The notes under the pieces are model-generated. The model did not search any database. It was given only the letters and a program-made list of their open reading frames with translations, and had not been told where the DNA came from. 64,000 bases of DNA, taken from NCBI GenBank assembly GCA_003094535.1, contig NATV01000109.1, forward strand, positions 1-64,000. Reading direction: 5' to 3'. The stretch's first letter is position 1. Every line of letters begins with the position of its first letter. The stretch is from a gamma proteobacterium symbiont of Ctena orbiculata (GTDB lineage: Bacteria > Pseudomonadota > Gammaproteobacteria > Chromatiales > Chromatiaceae). Below are positions 25,656 through 36,135 of the stretch, piece by piece. The translations under genes and the position numbers were made by a program.

Positions 25656-27800
25656 GTGATCGCCGGAGAGCCTGCCTGGTGTTTGAATCAAGCCGCCGCG
25701 GCGCTGCATCGTCTCGACATCGGTGATTACCTTTGGATTGGGGAGCCGGCCGGTGAAGGCATACGGGCCCTGAACAACGAACAGGCACTGGGCTTCCTGG
25801 GACAGGAGTGCGGACTGCTGGTCTACAACGCCTATGCCGGTTTCGACCCGGATGCCTTCGGCGCCGTGAGCGGAACCCTGCGCGGCGGCGGTCTGCTGCT
25901 GTTACTGACTCCACCACTGTCTCAGTGGCATGCCTACGCGGACCCCCAGGCCGAGCGGGTCAGGGTTGCCGGCTTCGAGAAGGTCGAGCTCGAGGGAAGA
26001 TTTCTGCAACGGATTGCAACCATCCTGGAGAGCGACCCAAGCGCGATGATAGTGACCCCGGAGGCCGCACCCGCACTATCTGGCTACAGCGGAGAAGACA
26101 CCCGACGACAACCCCCCTTCACCCATCCGCTCTGCCGCACCCGGGATCAGCTTATGGCCGTCGAAGCGGTCATCCGCGTCGTCACGGGCCACAGAAAAAG
26201 ACCTCTGGTACTCACCTCCGATCGAGGCAGAGGGAAGTCCTCCGCCTTGGGCATAGCCGCGGCGCAGCTGATCAAAACGGGCTGCCGGAAGATCCTGGTC
26301 ACGGCCCCGAGACAAGGCGCCGTGGCATCGCTCTTTGAACTGGCGGCCCGCGCCCTGCCCACGGCCGACAGCTCAGCTTTCTCCCTCCATGTTGAGGGAG
26401 GCCGCATAGACTATCATGCGCCGGACCACCTGCTGTCGGATCCTCAGACGACGGACCTCCTGCTTGTCGACGAAGCGGCGGCGATTCCAACGGTAGTGCT
26501 CCAGGGTCTGCTCGCCCACTATCCGCGCATCGTCTTCGCCACCACGGTGCACGGATATGAGGGGACCGGGCTGGGATTCAACATCCGCTTCAAGAAACAT
26601 CTCGATGGGAAGATGCCGCAATGGCGGGAGATCACCCTTTCCGAACCCATCAGATGGGCACAAGACGATCCCCTCGAGCGATTGATCTTCCGCCTTCTCG
26701 CCCTTGACGCATCCCCTGCTCAGAACAGCCTGGTTGAGGATGCCCTGCCGCAAAACACAAGCCTCGAATTTCCCACCCGGGAGCAGTTGTTGCTCCACGA
26801 GGCCGACCTCAATCAGCTCTTCGGCCTGCTGGTCACAGCCCACTATCGGACAACCCCCCTCGATCTGCGTCAGCTGCTCGACGGCCCGAACCTGAGGATC
26901 GCCACGCTGCGTCATCGTGGTCTCATCGTAGCCGTGGCCCTGCTGGCCAGCGAGGGCGGCTTCACGGCAGAGACGGCCGAGCTGATCTGGTCGGGCCGAC
27001 GCAGACCCCGCGGTCATCTGCTGGCCCAATCCCTCGCCGCTCACCTGGGTCTCGCCGCCGCGGCCACCCTGAAAGGGATGCGGATCATGCGCATCGCTGT
27101 CCATCCCGCGGCACAGGGAAAGGGTCTTGGTCGCCTGCTGGTGGAATCGATACGGAAGGATGCCGAGAAACGCGGCATTGACTACCTTGGAACGAGTTTT
27201 GGCGCAACACCCGGGTTGATCGGCTTCTGGAGGTGTTGCGGGCTGCAGGCCGTGCGTATCGGCCTTCGCGCCGGGGCCAGCAGCAGCCATCCGTCGGTAC
27301 TCTTTCTGCAGCCGCTGAGCTCGTCCGGGGCGACGACGGCAAAGGAGGCCAGACAGTGCTTTTCAAAACAGCTGCCCACCCAATTGGGAGATGGTTTAAA
27401 CCGGCTCTCCAGCACCCTGGCAAGCTTGCTTCTGCTACATATCGACCATCGTTCACCCACCACGCTGGTACCCCAGGATTGGCTCGACCTGGTCGCCTTT
27501 GCCTTCGCCCGGCGGGGATACGAGCTCACGCTTTATGGGATTGAACTCATCACTCTCGCGGCCCTGGCCGAGGGGCTTGTCACGGGTGAGGATGCCAGGC
27601 TACTTATCAAGCGTGTCATCCAAAAACAGTCGTGGCAGGCGTGCGCTTCAGGATCGAAGCTCTCGGGCCGCAGCGCCGTGGTGAGACGGATCCGCCGGCT
27701 CATCGGCAACCTGGTGCTTCACTATGGCGACGATGAGATACTCAGGCTTGCCCGCCGCACCCGGGCAGGCGCGGTTCGGTCAGCGCAGGATACATCGTAG
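25656..27800 (+). CDS. tmcA: tRNA(Met) cytidine acetyltransferase TmcA
   Basis: Makes N4-acetylcytidine at the wobble base of elongator tRNA-Met using acetyl-CoA and ATP. The 714 residues from GTG 25656 contain the N-terminal DUF1726 domain, an RNA-helicase-like ATPase (Walker A TSDRGRGKSSALG, Walker B LLLVDEAAAIPT), a GNAT domain (RIAVHPAAQGKGLGRLLVE) and a C-terminal tRNA-binding tail. In-frame codons upstream of 25656 read TDLLDRLQNELTRRRHRSLL, which looks like the genuine family N terminus, yet no ATG, GTG or TTG lies between them and the stop at 25563; only ATT, ATA or CTG are available. The marked start is therefore a conservative one. Confidence 0.93.
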   Translation: MIAGEPAWCLNQAAAALHRLDIGDYLWIGEPAGEGIRALNNEQALGFLGQECGLLVYNAYAGFDPDAFGAVSGTLRGGGLLLLLTPPLSQWHAYADPQAERVRVAGFEKVELEGRFLQRIATILESDPSAMIVTPEAAPALSGYSGEDTRRQPPFTHPLCRTRDQLMAVEAVIRVVTGHRKRPLVLTSDRGRGKSSALGIAAAQLIKTGCRKILVTAPRQGAVASLFELAARALPTADSSAFSLHVEGGRIDYHAPDHLLSDPQTTDLLLVDEAAAIPTVVLQGLLAHYPRIVFATTVHGYEGTGLGFNIRFKKHLDGKMPQWREITLSEPIRWAQDDPLERLIFRLLALDASPAQNSLVEDALPQNTSLEFPTREQLLLHEADLNQLFGLLVTAHYRTTPLDLRQLLDGPNLRIATLRHRGLIVAVALLASEGGFTAETAELIWSGRRRPRGHLLAQSLAAHLGLAAAATLKGMRIMRIAVHPAAQGKGLGRLLVESIRKDAEKRGIDYLGTSFGATPGLIGFWRCCGLQAVRIGLRAGASSSHPSVLFLQPLSSSGATTAKEARQCFSKQLPTQLGDGLNRLSSTLASLLLLHIDHRSPTTLVPQDWLDLVAFAFARRGYELTLYGIELITLAALAEGLVTGEDARLLIKRVIQKQSWQACASGSKLSGRSAVVRRIRRLIGNLVLHYGDDEILRLARRTRAGAVRSAQDTS

Positions 27801-27817
27801 CGGTAGCCCAGGCCGAA

Positions 27818-29494
27818 TCACCCGTTTACCGCGATTATCTCCACCGGTTTGCCCCGCTTGTGCTGCTTCGGCCATACCGCATAGCGGCCGGGGGTTTCGA
27901 CACCATGGCCAAGCTGTCTGATCAGCCCCACAGCCTCCGCCGTCAGGGTAAGCAGGGGTAGTCTCCTTCGCCTGCCATCGACGACGAACCGCTCCGACTG
28001 CCCAAGCCGCTGCGCAATCCACTCCGGTGTCTTGCCGGTGGTCAGACTGAAATGGCTGTAGTCCCATAACAGCCACTCCCCGAGTACCGGCTGTTGATTC
28101 AGGTAAGGTTGTAGGAATCTTGTCAGATGACTGAACAGTGCATCGGGCTGCAGGTTGTCCCGTGCCAGACCCTCTCCGCACACCCGCATCAGTTCATCGA
28201 AGCAGTCACAAAGTGAACCTTGGAAACAGCGCGCCACCATTCCTGCCAGGGTGGTGCGCAGATGACCGCTGTTCCATAGGCGCTCCAACAGCGCTGCATG
28301 GCGCTTGAAGCGTGCAATCTCGCTGAATTCGAGTTGCGGATGGGAGAGCACCTCATAGGGTGGATCCGGATCCCATCGATATCCCAGCGCCTGGGCTTGA
28401 TCCCACAGCGGTGTCCCTGGAAGCAGTTTCAAGGTCCCCAGCTGCAGGTGGTCGGCATGGAGCAGGAAGGTTCGGTCGAGCGCGCTGGCGCACTGCCGCG
28501 CTGTCTCCCCGGGGAGCCCCACGATCAGGTCGAGGTGGACCGGGTGGCGCCGCATCTCCACCAGTTGGCGGATGTTGTGCAGCGACTTGGCAATATCCAT
28601 GCTTCGTTGAATGGTCTGCAAAACATCCTCATCCAGGGTTTGCAGGCCGATTTCGAACTGAAATTTGCCGGGCTGCGCCTCGGCAAAGATCGCCATCGCC
28701 TGCTGCGAGATGCGATCGGGATTGAGTTCGAGGTGAAAACGCAGTCCCGGCGGGGTGTCGGCAAAACGCTCCAGCAGTCCGCAGCTCCTCTCTTTGCCGA
28801 GATGAAAACTGCGGTCGAGGAGTTTTACGGTTTTGTTTTCGAGTCTCGTCAACTGCTGCAGATCCTGCTCTATCCGCTGCAGCGGAAAGCTCCTCAGACG
28901 ATCCGTGGCACTGCAGCAGAAGCTGCAGCGATAGGGACAACCCCTCGATGTCTCCCAATAGACAAGGGGCCGATTCGTCTCCGCCATTCCTTCAGCAACC
29001 GGTGACGGCACCTTGTCGACAGGCAGCAGTTGGACTCGATTCTCGAGAATCGCTCCATCCGTTCGATAGACCAACCCGGAAATATTCTCTAACCCGCCTT
29101 TACCATAAAGGATGTGACTCACCAGGTCATTGAACGCCGCCTCGCCCTCACCCCGGATGACAAAATCGAGGCTCGGTGTCTCACGCAAAAGCTGCGCCCC
29201 CCTGGGACCCGCCTCTGGTCCGCCAAACACAACGACCAGGTCGGGCAGCAACTGCTTCAGCAGTTTCGAGAGATGGATGGCCGCAGCGATATTCCACAAA
29301 TAGGTGGAAAAGCCGACGATTCTCGGTTGCAGCGCCACCAACGCCTCCAGCAACGGCTGGTGATTGCTGTTGACCAGTGACTCAAACAGCCGTAACCGGT
29401 CGTAGTAGGGCTCGTGCTTGGCATAGGCCGCAATGGACTGCAGTGCCAGCGAGCTATGGCTATAACCGGCATGGAGCGCGACCAGGGCAATCAT
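27818..29494 (-). CDS. B12-binding-domain radical SAM protein with DUF4080
   Basis: The 558 residues begin with a cobalamin-binding-like Rossmann region (VALHAGYSHSSLALQSIAAY, VGFSTYLWNIAAA, VVFGGPEAGPR), followed by a radical SAM core with SRGCPYRCSFCCSATD (CxxxCxxC plus one extra Cys), the IGLQTLDEDVLQTIQR and LDLIVGLPGET blocks, and a C-terminal DUF4080 region. The extra Cys next to the cluster motif also occurs in relatives. Substrate unknown. It converges on tmcA, with 17 bases between stops, and stands alone in its direction. Confidence 0.87.
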   Translation of the reverse strand: MIALVALHAGYSHSSLALQSIAAYAKHEPYYDRLRLFESLVNSNHQPLLEALVALQPRIVGFSTYLWNIAAAIHLSKLLKQLLPDLVVVFGGPEAGPRGAQLLRETPSLDFVIRGEGEAAFNDLVSHILYGKGGLENISGLVYRTDGAILENRVQLLPVDKVPSPVAEGMAETNRPLVYWETSRGCPYRCSFCCSATDRLRSFPLQRIEQDLQQLTRLENKTVKLLDRSFHLGKERSCGLLERFADTPPGLRFHLELNPDRISQQAMAIFAEAQPGKFQFEIGLQTLDEDVLQTIQRSMDIAKSLHNIRQLVEMRRHPVHLDLIVGLPGETARQCASALDRTFLLHADHLQLGTLKLLPGTPLWDQAQALGYRWDPDPPYEVLSHPQLEFSEIARFKRHAALLERLWNSGHLRTTLAGMVARCFQGSLCDCFDELMRVCGEGLARDNLQPDALFSHLTRFLQPYLNQQPVLGEWLLWDYSHFSLTTGKTPEWIAQRLGQSERFVVDGRRRRLPLLTLTAEAVGLIRQLGHGVETPGRYAVWPKQHKRGKPVEIIAVNG

Positions 29495-29792
29495 TTCAGT
29501 AATATTTCAATGCTGCTTGTGTATGTCATGGAGATCAAGGTGGATGATTGGGCTGTCGTTTCCTAGTCTATTCGCTGTGTTGTCTTAATCATAGGGCAGC
29601 TGCCTCAGTGCCGGAATTCCGCTGCTTACGTAGGTAAAAATCCCTCGATTTCACCGACATGCCAAGTTATCATTTGGCACTTTTACAGGCTACCGGCCAT
29701 CTTGGCGCCTTTGATCGGGCCCAGGTCTCTAGCCGGGATTTTCTCAATACCCTGACTTCAACGACTCAGGTTCGCTTTAACAAGGATAAAGT

Positions 29793-31070
29793 ATGTTTGA
29801 TCTTGGGAAAGTGCACATCGGTGTACTCGGCCTTGGTTACGTGGGACTGCCGCTGGCGGTGGAATTCGGCAAGAAGTATCCGACAATTGGCTTGGATATC
29901 AACGAGGCCCGTGTCGCTGAGCTCAAATCGGGACAAGACAGCTCTCTCGAGGTCGAACCTGAAGAGCTGCAACAGGTGCCTCACCTGAGCTACACCAGCA
30001 ATCTTGACGAGCTAAAAACCTGCAATGTCTATGTCGTCACGGTTCCTACTCCGATCAACGAGCATAAGCAGCCCGACCTCTCACCCCTGATCGGCGCCAG
30101 CCACGCCCTTGGCAAGGTGCTGAAAAAGGGTGATATCGCAATTTTCGAATCCACTGTCTATCCGGGTGCGACCGAGGAGGTCTGTATACCGATCATGGAA
30201 GCGGATTCGGGATTGAGATTCAATGAGGATTTCTACGTGGGCTACAGTCCGGAGAGGATCAATCCCGGCGACAAGGAGCACCGTCTGGCGACGATCAAAA
30301 AAGTGACATCGGGATCCACGCCCGAGGTGGCCGAATTCGTGGATGCGCTCTATCGTTCGATCATCACCGCCGGCACCCATAAGGCCAGCAGCATCAAGGT
30401 CGCGGAAGCCGCCAAGGTCATCGAGAATACCCAGCGCGATGTCAATATCGCGCTGATCAACGAGCTGGCATTGATTTTCAACCGCTTGGATATCGACACC
30501 CTGGAAGTGCTCGAAGCCGCCGGCAGCAAATGGAATTTCCTTCCCTTCAGGCCTGGCCTGGTCGGCGGCCACTGCATCGGTGTCGATCCCTACTACCTTA
30601 CCCATAAGGCCCAGTCGATCGGATATCAGCCGGAGATCATCCTCGCCGGGCGACGTCTCAACGACGGTATGGGCGCCTACGTGGTGCACAGCGTGGTGAA
30701 GATGATGATGAAGAGGGGGATAGCCTCCAGCAACAGCAAGGCGCTGGTTCTGGGTTTGACCTTCAAGGAGAACTGCCCCGACCTCAGGAACACCCGGGTC
30801 GTCGATATCGTCTCCGAATTCGAGGATTACGGCGCCCAGGTCGATGTCTACGATCCCTGGGTATCGGCGGAAGAGGCCGAGCAGGAGTATGGCCTGCAAC
30901 CGATCACGGATCTCAAGGCGGGCGAGTATGACGCGGTCATTCTCGCTGTCGCTCACCGCGAGTTTCAACAGATGGGAGCGGAAAAGATCCGCGCACTATG
31001 TAAAGAGAACGGGGTTCTCTTCGATGTAAAGAACATCCTTCCCGCCGCTGCGGTCGATGCAAGACTATGA
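29793..31070 (+). CDS. tviB: UDP-N-acetyl-D-glucosamine 6-dehydrogenase (TviB/WbpO type)
   Basis: NAD-dependent four-electron oxidation of a UDP-HexNAc to the uronic acid, for surface polysaccharide. The 425 residues have the Rossmann motif [47 protein letters not shown], the Lys/Asn site [18 protein letters not shown], and catalytic Cys in [17 protein letters not shown]. These favour the Vi-antigen TviB/WbpO branch over UDP-glucose dehydrogenase. A good ribosome site (AAGGATAAAGT) precedes the ATG. It overlaps the epimerase gene by four bases. Confidence 0.92.
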   Translation: MFDLGKVHIGVLGLGYVGLPLAVEFGKKYPTIGLDINEARVAELKSGQDSSLEVEPEELQQVPHLSYTSNLDELKTCNVYVVTVPTPINEHKQPDLSPLIGASHALGKVLKKGDIAIFESTVYPGATEEVCIPIMEADSGLRFNEDFYVGYSPERINPGDKEHRLATIKKVTSGSTPEVAEFVDALYRSIITAGTHKASSIKVAEAAKVIENTQRDVNIALINELALIFNRLDIDTLEVLEAAGSKWNFLPFRPGLVGGHCIGVDPYYLTHKAQSIGYQPEIILAGRRLNDGMGAYVVHSVVKMMMKRGIASSNSKALVLGLTFKENCPDLRNTRVVDIVSEFEDYGAQVDVYDPWVSAEEAEQEYGLQPITDLKAGEYDAVILAVAHREFQQMGAEKIRALCKENGVLFDVKNILPAAAVDARL

Positions 31071-32116
31071 CAGCCTACGACGCCCTGAAGGATAGTCTGA
31101 CAGCCAACCAATCGAGCTGGCTGATCACCGGCGTTGCCGGCTTCATCGGATCCAATCTGTTGGAACGTCTGTTAACCCTCGGGCAGAATGTCACGGGCCT
31201 CGACAACTTCGCCACCGGTCACCATCACAATTTTGACAAGGTCAGGGAGGTTGTCTCGGCGAAGCAGTGGAGCCGATTCAGCTTCATCGAAGGCGATATC
31301 AGCAATCTCGACAGCTGTCGCGAGGCTTGCCATGGGGTCGATTATGTACTGCACCAGGCGGCACTGGGATCGGTTCCCCGTTCCCTTGCCGATCCCATCA
31401 CCACCAATGAAAGCAATATCACGGGCTTTCTGAATATGCTCGTTGCCGCCCGCGACGCCAAGGTCAGGCGTTTTGTCTACGCGGCGTCGAGCTCAACCTA
31501 TGGTGACCACCCGGGGCTGCCAAAGGTCGAGGAGAGAATCGGCAATCCACTCTCGCCCTATGCGGTGACGAAGCTGGTCAACGAACACTATGCCCAGGTG
31601 TTTGCCCGTTGTTACGACTTTAAAACCATCGGCTTGAGATATTTCAATATCTTCGGCCGCCGTCAGGATCCCAATGGCGCCTATGCCGCGGTCATTCCGA
31701 AATGGGTGGCCGCCATGATCGGCAATCATGAGGTCTTTATCAACGGCGATGGCGAGACCAGTCGCGACTTCTGCTATATCGACAACGCGGTACAGGCCAA
31801 CCTGCTGGCTGCCACCAGCGAAAACCCGGAAGCAACAGACCAGGTTTACAATATCGCGGTCGGTGATCGCACTACGTTGAACCAGCTCTTTTCCAAGATC
31901 CGCGAGATCCTGGCGCAGAGCTACCCGCATCTGAACGAGACCGCACCCACCTACCGCGATTTCCGGGCGGGTGATGTCCGCCATTCACTGGCCGATATCG
32001 GCAAGGCAAGAGAACTGCTCGGTTATGAGCCGAGCCACAACATCGATCAGGGCCTGGCCGAGGCCATGAGCTGGTATATCGATGACCTGGCCGGCTCAGA
32101 GGCACCGTTGATGTAG
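31067..32116 (+). CDS. tviC: UDP-N-acetylglucosamine (uronate) 4-epimerase, TviC/WbpP type
   Basis: Extended short-chain dehydrogenase fold of 349 residues: [16 protein letters not shown], the [10 protein letters not shown] loop, [13 protein letters not shown], the catalytic [12 protein letters not shown] (YxxxK), [21 protein letters not shown] and [15 protein letters not shown]. These are typical of the WbpP/TviC epimerases that interconvert gluco and galacto forms of UDP-HexNAc or its uronate. The preceding dehydrogenase overlaps by ATGA, so the pair should give UDP-GalNAc uronic acid. No glycosyltransferase follows. Confidence 0.9.
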   Translation: MTAYDALKDSLTANQSSWLITGVAGFIGSNLLERLLTLGQNVTGLDNFATGHHHNFDKVREVVSAKQWSRFSFIEGDISNLDSCREACHGVDYVLHQAALGSVPRSLADPITTNESNITGFLNMLVAARDAKVRRFVYAASSSTYGDHPGLPKVEERIGNPLSPYAVTKLVNEHYAQVFARCYDFKTIGLRYFNIFGRRQDPNGAYAAVIPKWVAAMIGNHEVFINGDGETSRDFCYIDNAVQANLLAATSENPEATDQVYNIAVGDRTTLNQLFSKIREILAQSYPHLNETAPTYRDFRAGDVRHSLADIGKARELLGYEPSHNIDQGLAEAMSWYIDDLAGSEAPLM

Positions 32117-32201
32117 TGGGACCAGATCAGCATGCTGCCGCTCTGACAGCCTGCATCAACACTCAGAGTCGTTCACGAACAAGTAATCAGGAACTCTAAT
32201 C

Positions 32202-33356
32202 ATGCGAGTACTCGTAACCGGCGGAGCCGGTTTTATTGGTTCAGCGCTGGCACTACGCCTGTTGGCCCGCGGCGATGAGGTCATCAGCATCGACTGTCTC
32301 AATGACTACTACGATGTCGAGCTGAAAAAGGCCCGTCTTGCGCGCACGCTGGACCATCCCAATTTCACCGACCTGCGCCTTGAACTTGAGGATCGCGAGG
32401 GTATTGCCAAGACCTTTACCGACTACAAGCCGGATAGGGTGGTGAACCTGGCGGCGCAGGCAGGTGTGCGCTATTCCCTGGAAAATCCCCTCGCCTACAT
32501 CGACTCCAACCTGGTGGGATTCGGCCATATCCTGGAGGGGTGCAGGCATCATGAGGTACAACACCTCGTCTATGCATCGAGCAGTTCGGTATATGGCGCC
32601 AACACCTCGATGCCCTTCTCCGTGCACGACAATGTAGATCATCCCGTCAGTCTCTACGCAGCGACGAAAAAGGCCAACGAATTGATGGCCCACACCTATA
32701 GCCATCTCTACCGGGTACCCACCACCGGACTGCGCTTTTTTACCGTCTACGGTCCCTGGAGCAGGCCCGACATGGCAATGCTCAAGTTTGCCCACAGGAT
32801 CATGCGCGGCGAACCGATCGACGTCTACAACTACGGCAAGCATCGCCGGGATTTCACCTACATAGACGATATCGTCGAGGGTCTCATCCGGGTGCTGGAC
32901 CGGATACCCCAAGCCAATCCGGAGTGGGACAGCGATCATCCCGACTCGGCAACCAGCACCGCGCCCTATCGACTCTACAATATCGGCAATAACCAACCCG
33001 TAGAGTTGATGCGCTACATAGAGCTGCTTGAAGAGAGCCTCGGCAGAAAGGCAGATCTCAATATGTTGCCATTGCAGGATGGTGATGTTGTAGCCACCTA
33101 CGCCGACGTATCGGATCTGATTGCAGACACCGGATACAAACCGGATACCCGGCTCGATGAGGGGGTGGCAAACTTTGCCCAGTGGTTCCTGGAGTACTAC
33201 GGATACAGCCAGGAAAAAAGCAGGCGGGGAAGGACCCTGGAGGCAGATGGGCCGCAGTCCCCGCCCAGACTAGCGCTTAACACGGAAACGACCAACCGTG
33301 AGCGTAGGGAGAGGTTAAAGATTCTTGGTCCGGCAAACATTGACGTAGATCAATAA
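32202..33356 (+). CDS. NAD-dependent epimerase, UDP-glucuronate 4-epimerase-like
   Basis: Another extended SDR epimerase, 384 residues, with [16 protein letters not shown], the [16 protein letters not shown] block typical of UDP-glucuronate 4-epimerases, [13 protein letters not shown], the catalytic [28 protein letters not shown] and [10 protein letters not shown]. It converts UDP-glucuronate to UDP-galacturonate by family. About 45 C-terminal residues beyond the usual end (rich in Arg, Glu and Asn) form an odd extension. It follows tviC by 85 bases and probably shares its transcript. Confidence 0.88.
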   Translation: MRVLVTGGAGFIGSALALRLLARGDEVISIDCLNDYYDVELKKARLARTLDHPNFTDLRLELEDREGIAKTFTDYKPDRVVNLAAQAGVRYSLENPLAYIDSNLVGFGHILEGCRHHEVQHLVYASSSSVYGANTSMPFSVHDNVDHPVSLYAATKKANELMAHTYSHLYRVPTTGLRFFTVYGPWSRPDMAMLKFAHRIMRGEPIDVYNYGKHRRDFTYIDDIVEGLIRVLDRIPQANPEWDSDHPDSATSTAPYRLYNIGNNQPVELMRYIELLEESLGRKADLNMLPLQDGDVVATYADVSDLIADTGYKPDTRLDEGVANFAQWFLEYYGYSQEKSRRGRTLEADGPQSPPRLALNTETTNRERRERLKILGPANIDVDQ

Positions 33357-33411
33357 ACCCTAATTAAGATCAGGTTATTAACCGCAAGGCCGCAGCAGCA
33401 GGGACTGGATT

Positions 33412-34326
33412 TCAATCCTCATTGGCCGCAACACCCCCGAAAACCTCAAAAAGACGGGGTAAAAAGCGACGAAACTCCAGACTCATCAGGGTGAAACGGC
33501 CATCGAAGGCATCGGCCTCGCTCTCGATCTGTTGATCCGCGGCCTGTTCCTGGATCAGGTCGAGGAATTTCAGGCGCTTGATGGAGATATCTCCATCGAT
33601 CTGGCATGAGAGGCGCTGATCCCACTCGACGGCAAGCTTGACCACCTCCTTACCGGCCTCGATATGGGCCATCATCTCGGCCGCCGATAGATCCTGCCCC
33701 TTGCAGCGCAGCATGCTCGCTTCATCACTCCGGTCCTGGAGTTCGCAACTGTCGAGGAGAGTGAAATCGCCATATCGATCGGGATGCCTCAACCACTCGG
33801 TCATCACATGAGGTGGAGAGACCGTCACATCCAGCGGTTTTGCCGGCAGACTGCCCAGGCTCTCCCGCAACAGGGAAATCAATGCCTCCGCTCGATTGGC
33901 GCTGGCCGCATCCACCACTATCCATCCCTGCTGCTTGTCGATCATCGCGTAGTGTCGGGTATATCGGCTGAATGCCTTCGGCAGCAGTTGATGGAATATC
34001 TCATCCCGCAGTTCGCTCCGCTCTTTACGGCCAACCTTTCTGCCCTCCTCCTGCTGAATCTGATCCACCTTCTCTTGCAAAATCTCATTCACCACCGCCG
34101 CGGGAAGCAGTTTCTCTTCCTGGCGCGCACAGATCATCTGGCAACCGCCGACCTCATGCACCAACGCCTCCGCATTACGTCCAAGTGGCGCATCCCACCC
34201 CAAACCGCTCAACTCAAGGCTTCCGCAGGGCTGGAAACGCTTGCTCTCCAGCCTCGCGGCGAGGGCTTCCTGGGTGAGATTGAAGGGTTGCTGCAGCAGA
34301 TAGATCCGGAGATTTTTAAACCACAT
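33412..34326 (-). CDS. rdgC: recombination-associated protein RdgC
   Basis: Ring-shaped DNA-binding protein that limits RecA activity. ATG 34326 gives 304 residues, the usual length, beginning MWFKNLRIYLL and carrying LESKRFQPCGSLELSGLGW, the CARQEEKLLPAAVVNEIL block, AFSRYTRHYAMID, and LGSLPAKPLDV near the C-terminal half. The frame to 34455 adds 43 residues with no family match. It faces the sugar-epimerase gene and is divergent from amrA. Confidence 0.95.
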   Translation of the reverse strand: MWFKNLRIYLLQQPFNLTQEALAARLESKRFQPCGSLELSGLGWDAPLGRNAEALVHEVGGCQMICARQEEKLLPAAVVNEILQEKVDQIQQEEGRKVGRKERSELRDEIFHQLLPKAFSRYTRHYAMIDKQQGWIVVDAASANRAEALISLLRESLGSLPAKPLDVTVSPPHVMTEWLRHPDRYGDFTLLDSCELQDRSDEASMLRCKGQDLSAAEMMAHIEAGKEVVKLAVEWDQRLSCQIDGDISIKRLKFLDLIQEQAADQQIESEADAFDGRFTLMSLEFRRFLPRLFEVFGGVAANED

Positions 34327-34591
34327 CACTAATACCATTGGCTGGAACGAGGGGCGGATTATGGCGAACCCGAGCGCAGTATTCCAGGATTTAATCGCTA
34401 TAATTTCGCTGCCATCCCGAATAAGATTCCAGCCGCTATCTACAATCCCATCCAACCCTTGCTATTTGCTCGATTTCGGGACATGGTTTAGGCATAACCG
34501 CTCATTATGAGCATCGCCGACAACCCGGAACAGGGTTGAAGAGGAGTGAGAAACTGAAACTCCTGGCAGCTGGACAGATCGGGTGGGTTGT

Positions 34592-35179
34592 ATGAGCCAA
34601 AGACCGCATTCAGAGTTTACCGCGGCACAGAGAGCAATCCTGCTGCAGACCGCGGCGCATTCCATTGACCATGGTCTTGAAATGGGCAGGCCGCTTTCAA
34701 TTGAAGCTGCCGCCTTCGAGGCGGAACTGCAGCTGTTACGCGCCTGTTTCGTCACCCTGCTGCTGCGGGGAGACCTGAGGGGCTGCATCGGCCACCTCGA
34801 GGCCCACTTACCGATTGTCGAGGATGTCGCCGAAAATGCCTATGCCGCTGCCTTTCGTGATCCGAGGTTCCCTCCGCTGACCGCAACAGAGCGAGCCAGC
34901 CTTGAAATCCACATTTCCGTGTTGACCCCCGCAGAACCGATAAGGTTCGATTCGGAAGAGGATCTGATCGCGAAGATCAGGCCGTTCGTGGATGGTCTGA
35001 TTCTGGTGGATGGCCACCACCGGGGTACCTTTCTGCCTTCGGTTTGGGAGTCTCTGCCCGATAGCCGCATTTTCCTCAGCCATCTCAAGCAGAAAGCGGG
35101 CCTGCCCGTCAACCACTGGTCCAGCACCCTCGAGGTATTTCGCTACGAGACAGAGTCGTTCGGCGATGCCCCTTCCTGA
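34592..35179 (+). CDS. amrA: AmmeMemoRadiSam system protein A (AMMECR1 domain)
   Basis: AMMECR1-fold protein of 195 residues. The family box is DLRGCIGHLEA (conserved LRGCIG), preceded by ACFVTLLLRG and followed by AAAFRDPRFPPLT, EIHISVLTPAEPI, DGLILVDGHHRGTFLPSVWE. The human homologue is linked to a disease locus but has no assigned reaction; in prokaryotes it belongs with amrB and amrS, which here lie about 12 kb away. ATG 34592 is preceded by GGGTGGG; a GTG at 34583 would add three residues. Confidence 0.93.
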   Translation: MSQRPHSEFTAAQRAILLQTAAHSIDHGLEMGRPLSIEAAAFEAELQLLRACFVTLLLRGDLRGCIGHLEAHLPIVEDVAENAYAAAFRDPRFPPLTATERASLEIHISVLTPAEPIRFDSEEDLIAKIRPFVDGLILVDGHHRGTFLPSVWESLPDSRIFLSHLKQKAGLPVNHWSSTLEVFRYETESFGDAPS

Positions 35180-35207
35180 AACGACCCGGTACCGGCCGTT
35201 CAGACCC

Positions 35208-36002
35208 CTACTTGTCAATAGCGATTTCACATCTTCCTATCGAGTCGACCCCGCAGCTCCTGCCGTCAAGCCACAAGGCACTCCCCAGCCGTGCATCCTG
35301 CAGATTGGCATCGTCGATCCTGCTCTGGGATAGATCGGCAAAACGAAGATCGGTCCGACTTAAGTCGGCACCCCTGAGGTCGGCAAATTGCAGATTGGCA
35401 CCCACCATCGCCGCGCCCTGGAGTTGCGCATGGCGCAGATCCGCATAGCTGAGATTGACATAGCGGAGATCGGCATTGCTCAAATCGGTGGCGCTCAATT
35501 TCGCCCGCCGAAGTACAGCGCTGTTCAGATTCGCGCCGGCGAGACTGGCCGCCCCCACATCGAGATCGTTGATAAGGCAATTACGCCAGTTTACTCCGGG
35601 AGCCGGGGGTGTAGCGCACTCCGGGGTATCGATCGCATCAGGCATGCCAAACCAGAGGGAATAGAACACCACCCCACCGACAATCAGCAGCGAGATCACC
35701 AAGGCGGCCATGGGAAAACGCTTCTCCTCCTCGATATCCCTGGCCTCGGCCTGTTCCCGTGCGGCTATCTTGGCCTGAGCCTCGCTATCACCAGCGTCTG
35801 CCCTCAACTGCAGTGGTACCACGCTGGGTATTCGCCCGATCGCCTGCCACGACTGTTTATCGGGACTTATCTGATCCGACAGCTCAAGTTCGCCATCCAG
35901 CAGAAGATGGCGGATCCTCGCGTTGGTAAGGGGCCCCAAAACCAGGCCCTCATGTCTGACGAACCAGCTCTGTGGCTCTTTATCTTCCTGCTTTTTCATC
36001 AT
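35208..36002 (-). CDS. GYF_2-like, transmembrane, pentapeptide-repeat protein
   Basis: Three parts are visible in about 264 residues. Residues 12-60 (WFVRHEGLVLGPLTNARIRHL) look like the GYF_2/DUF4339 module (W-V-G-x-GP pattern). One membrane helix follows at about 98-120 (MAALVISLLIVGGVVFYSLW). The rest, from about 150, is a run of pentapeptide repeats (A[DN]LxxA style) that should fold as a right-handed beta helix in the periplasm, closing with a Cys-containing cap. ATG 36002 replaces a TTG three bases upstream. Function unknown; scaffold or interaction role inferred. Confidence 0.8.
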   Translation of the reverse strand: MMKKQEDKEPQSWFVRHEGLVLGPLTNARIRHLLLDGELELSDQISPDKQSWQAIGRIPSVVPLQLRADAGDSEAQAKIAAREQAEARDIEEEKRFPMAALVISLLIVGGVVFYSLWFGMPDAIDTPECATPPAPGVNWRNCLINDLDVGAASLAGANLNSAVLRRAKLSATDLSNADLRYVNLSYADLRHAQLQGAAMVGANLQFADLRGADLSRTDLRFADLSQSRIDDANLQDARLGSALWLDGRSCGVDSIGRCEIAIDK

Positions 36003-36135
36003 CAAGTTGTCTATTAATTCGTCAACTATCCTAGCGACCGAAATGGAAAGAAATGAACAACATCAACACCACTTGCATATAATATTACTATCCCGACAAC
36101 CAAAGCCGTCCTGTTCCCGGTTACAATTTTTTGCT

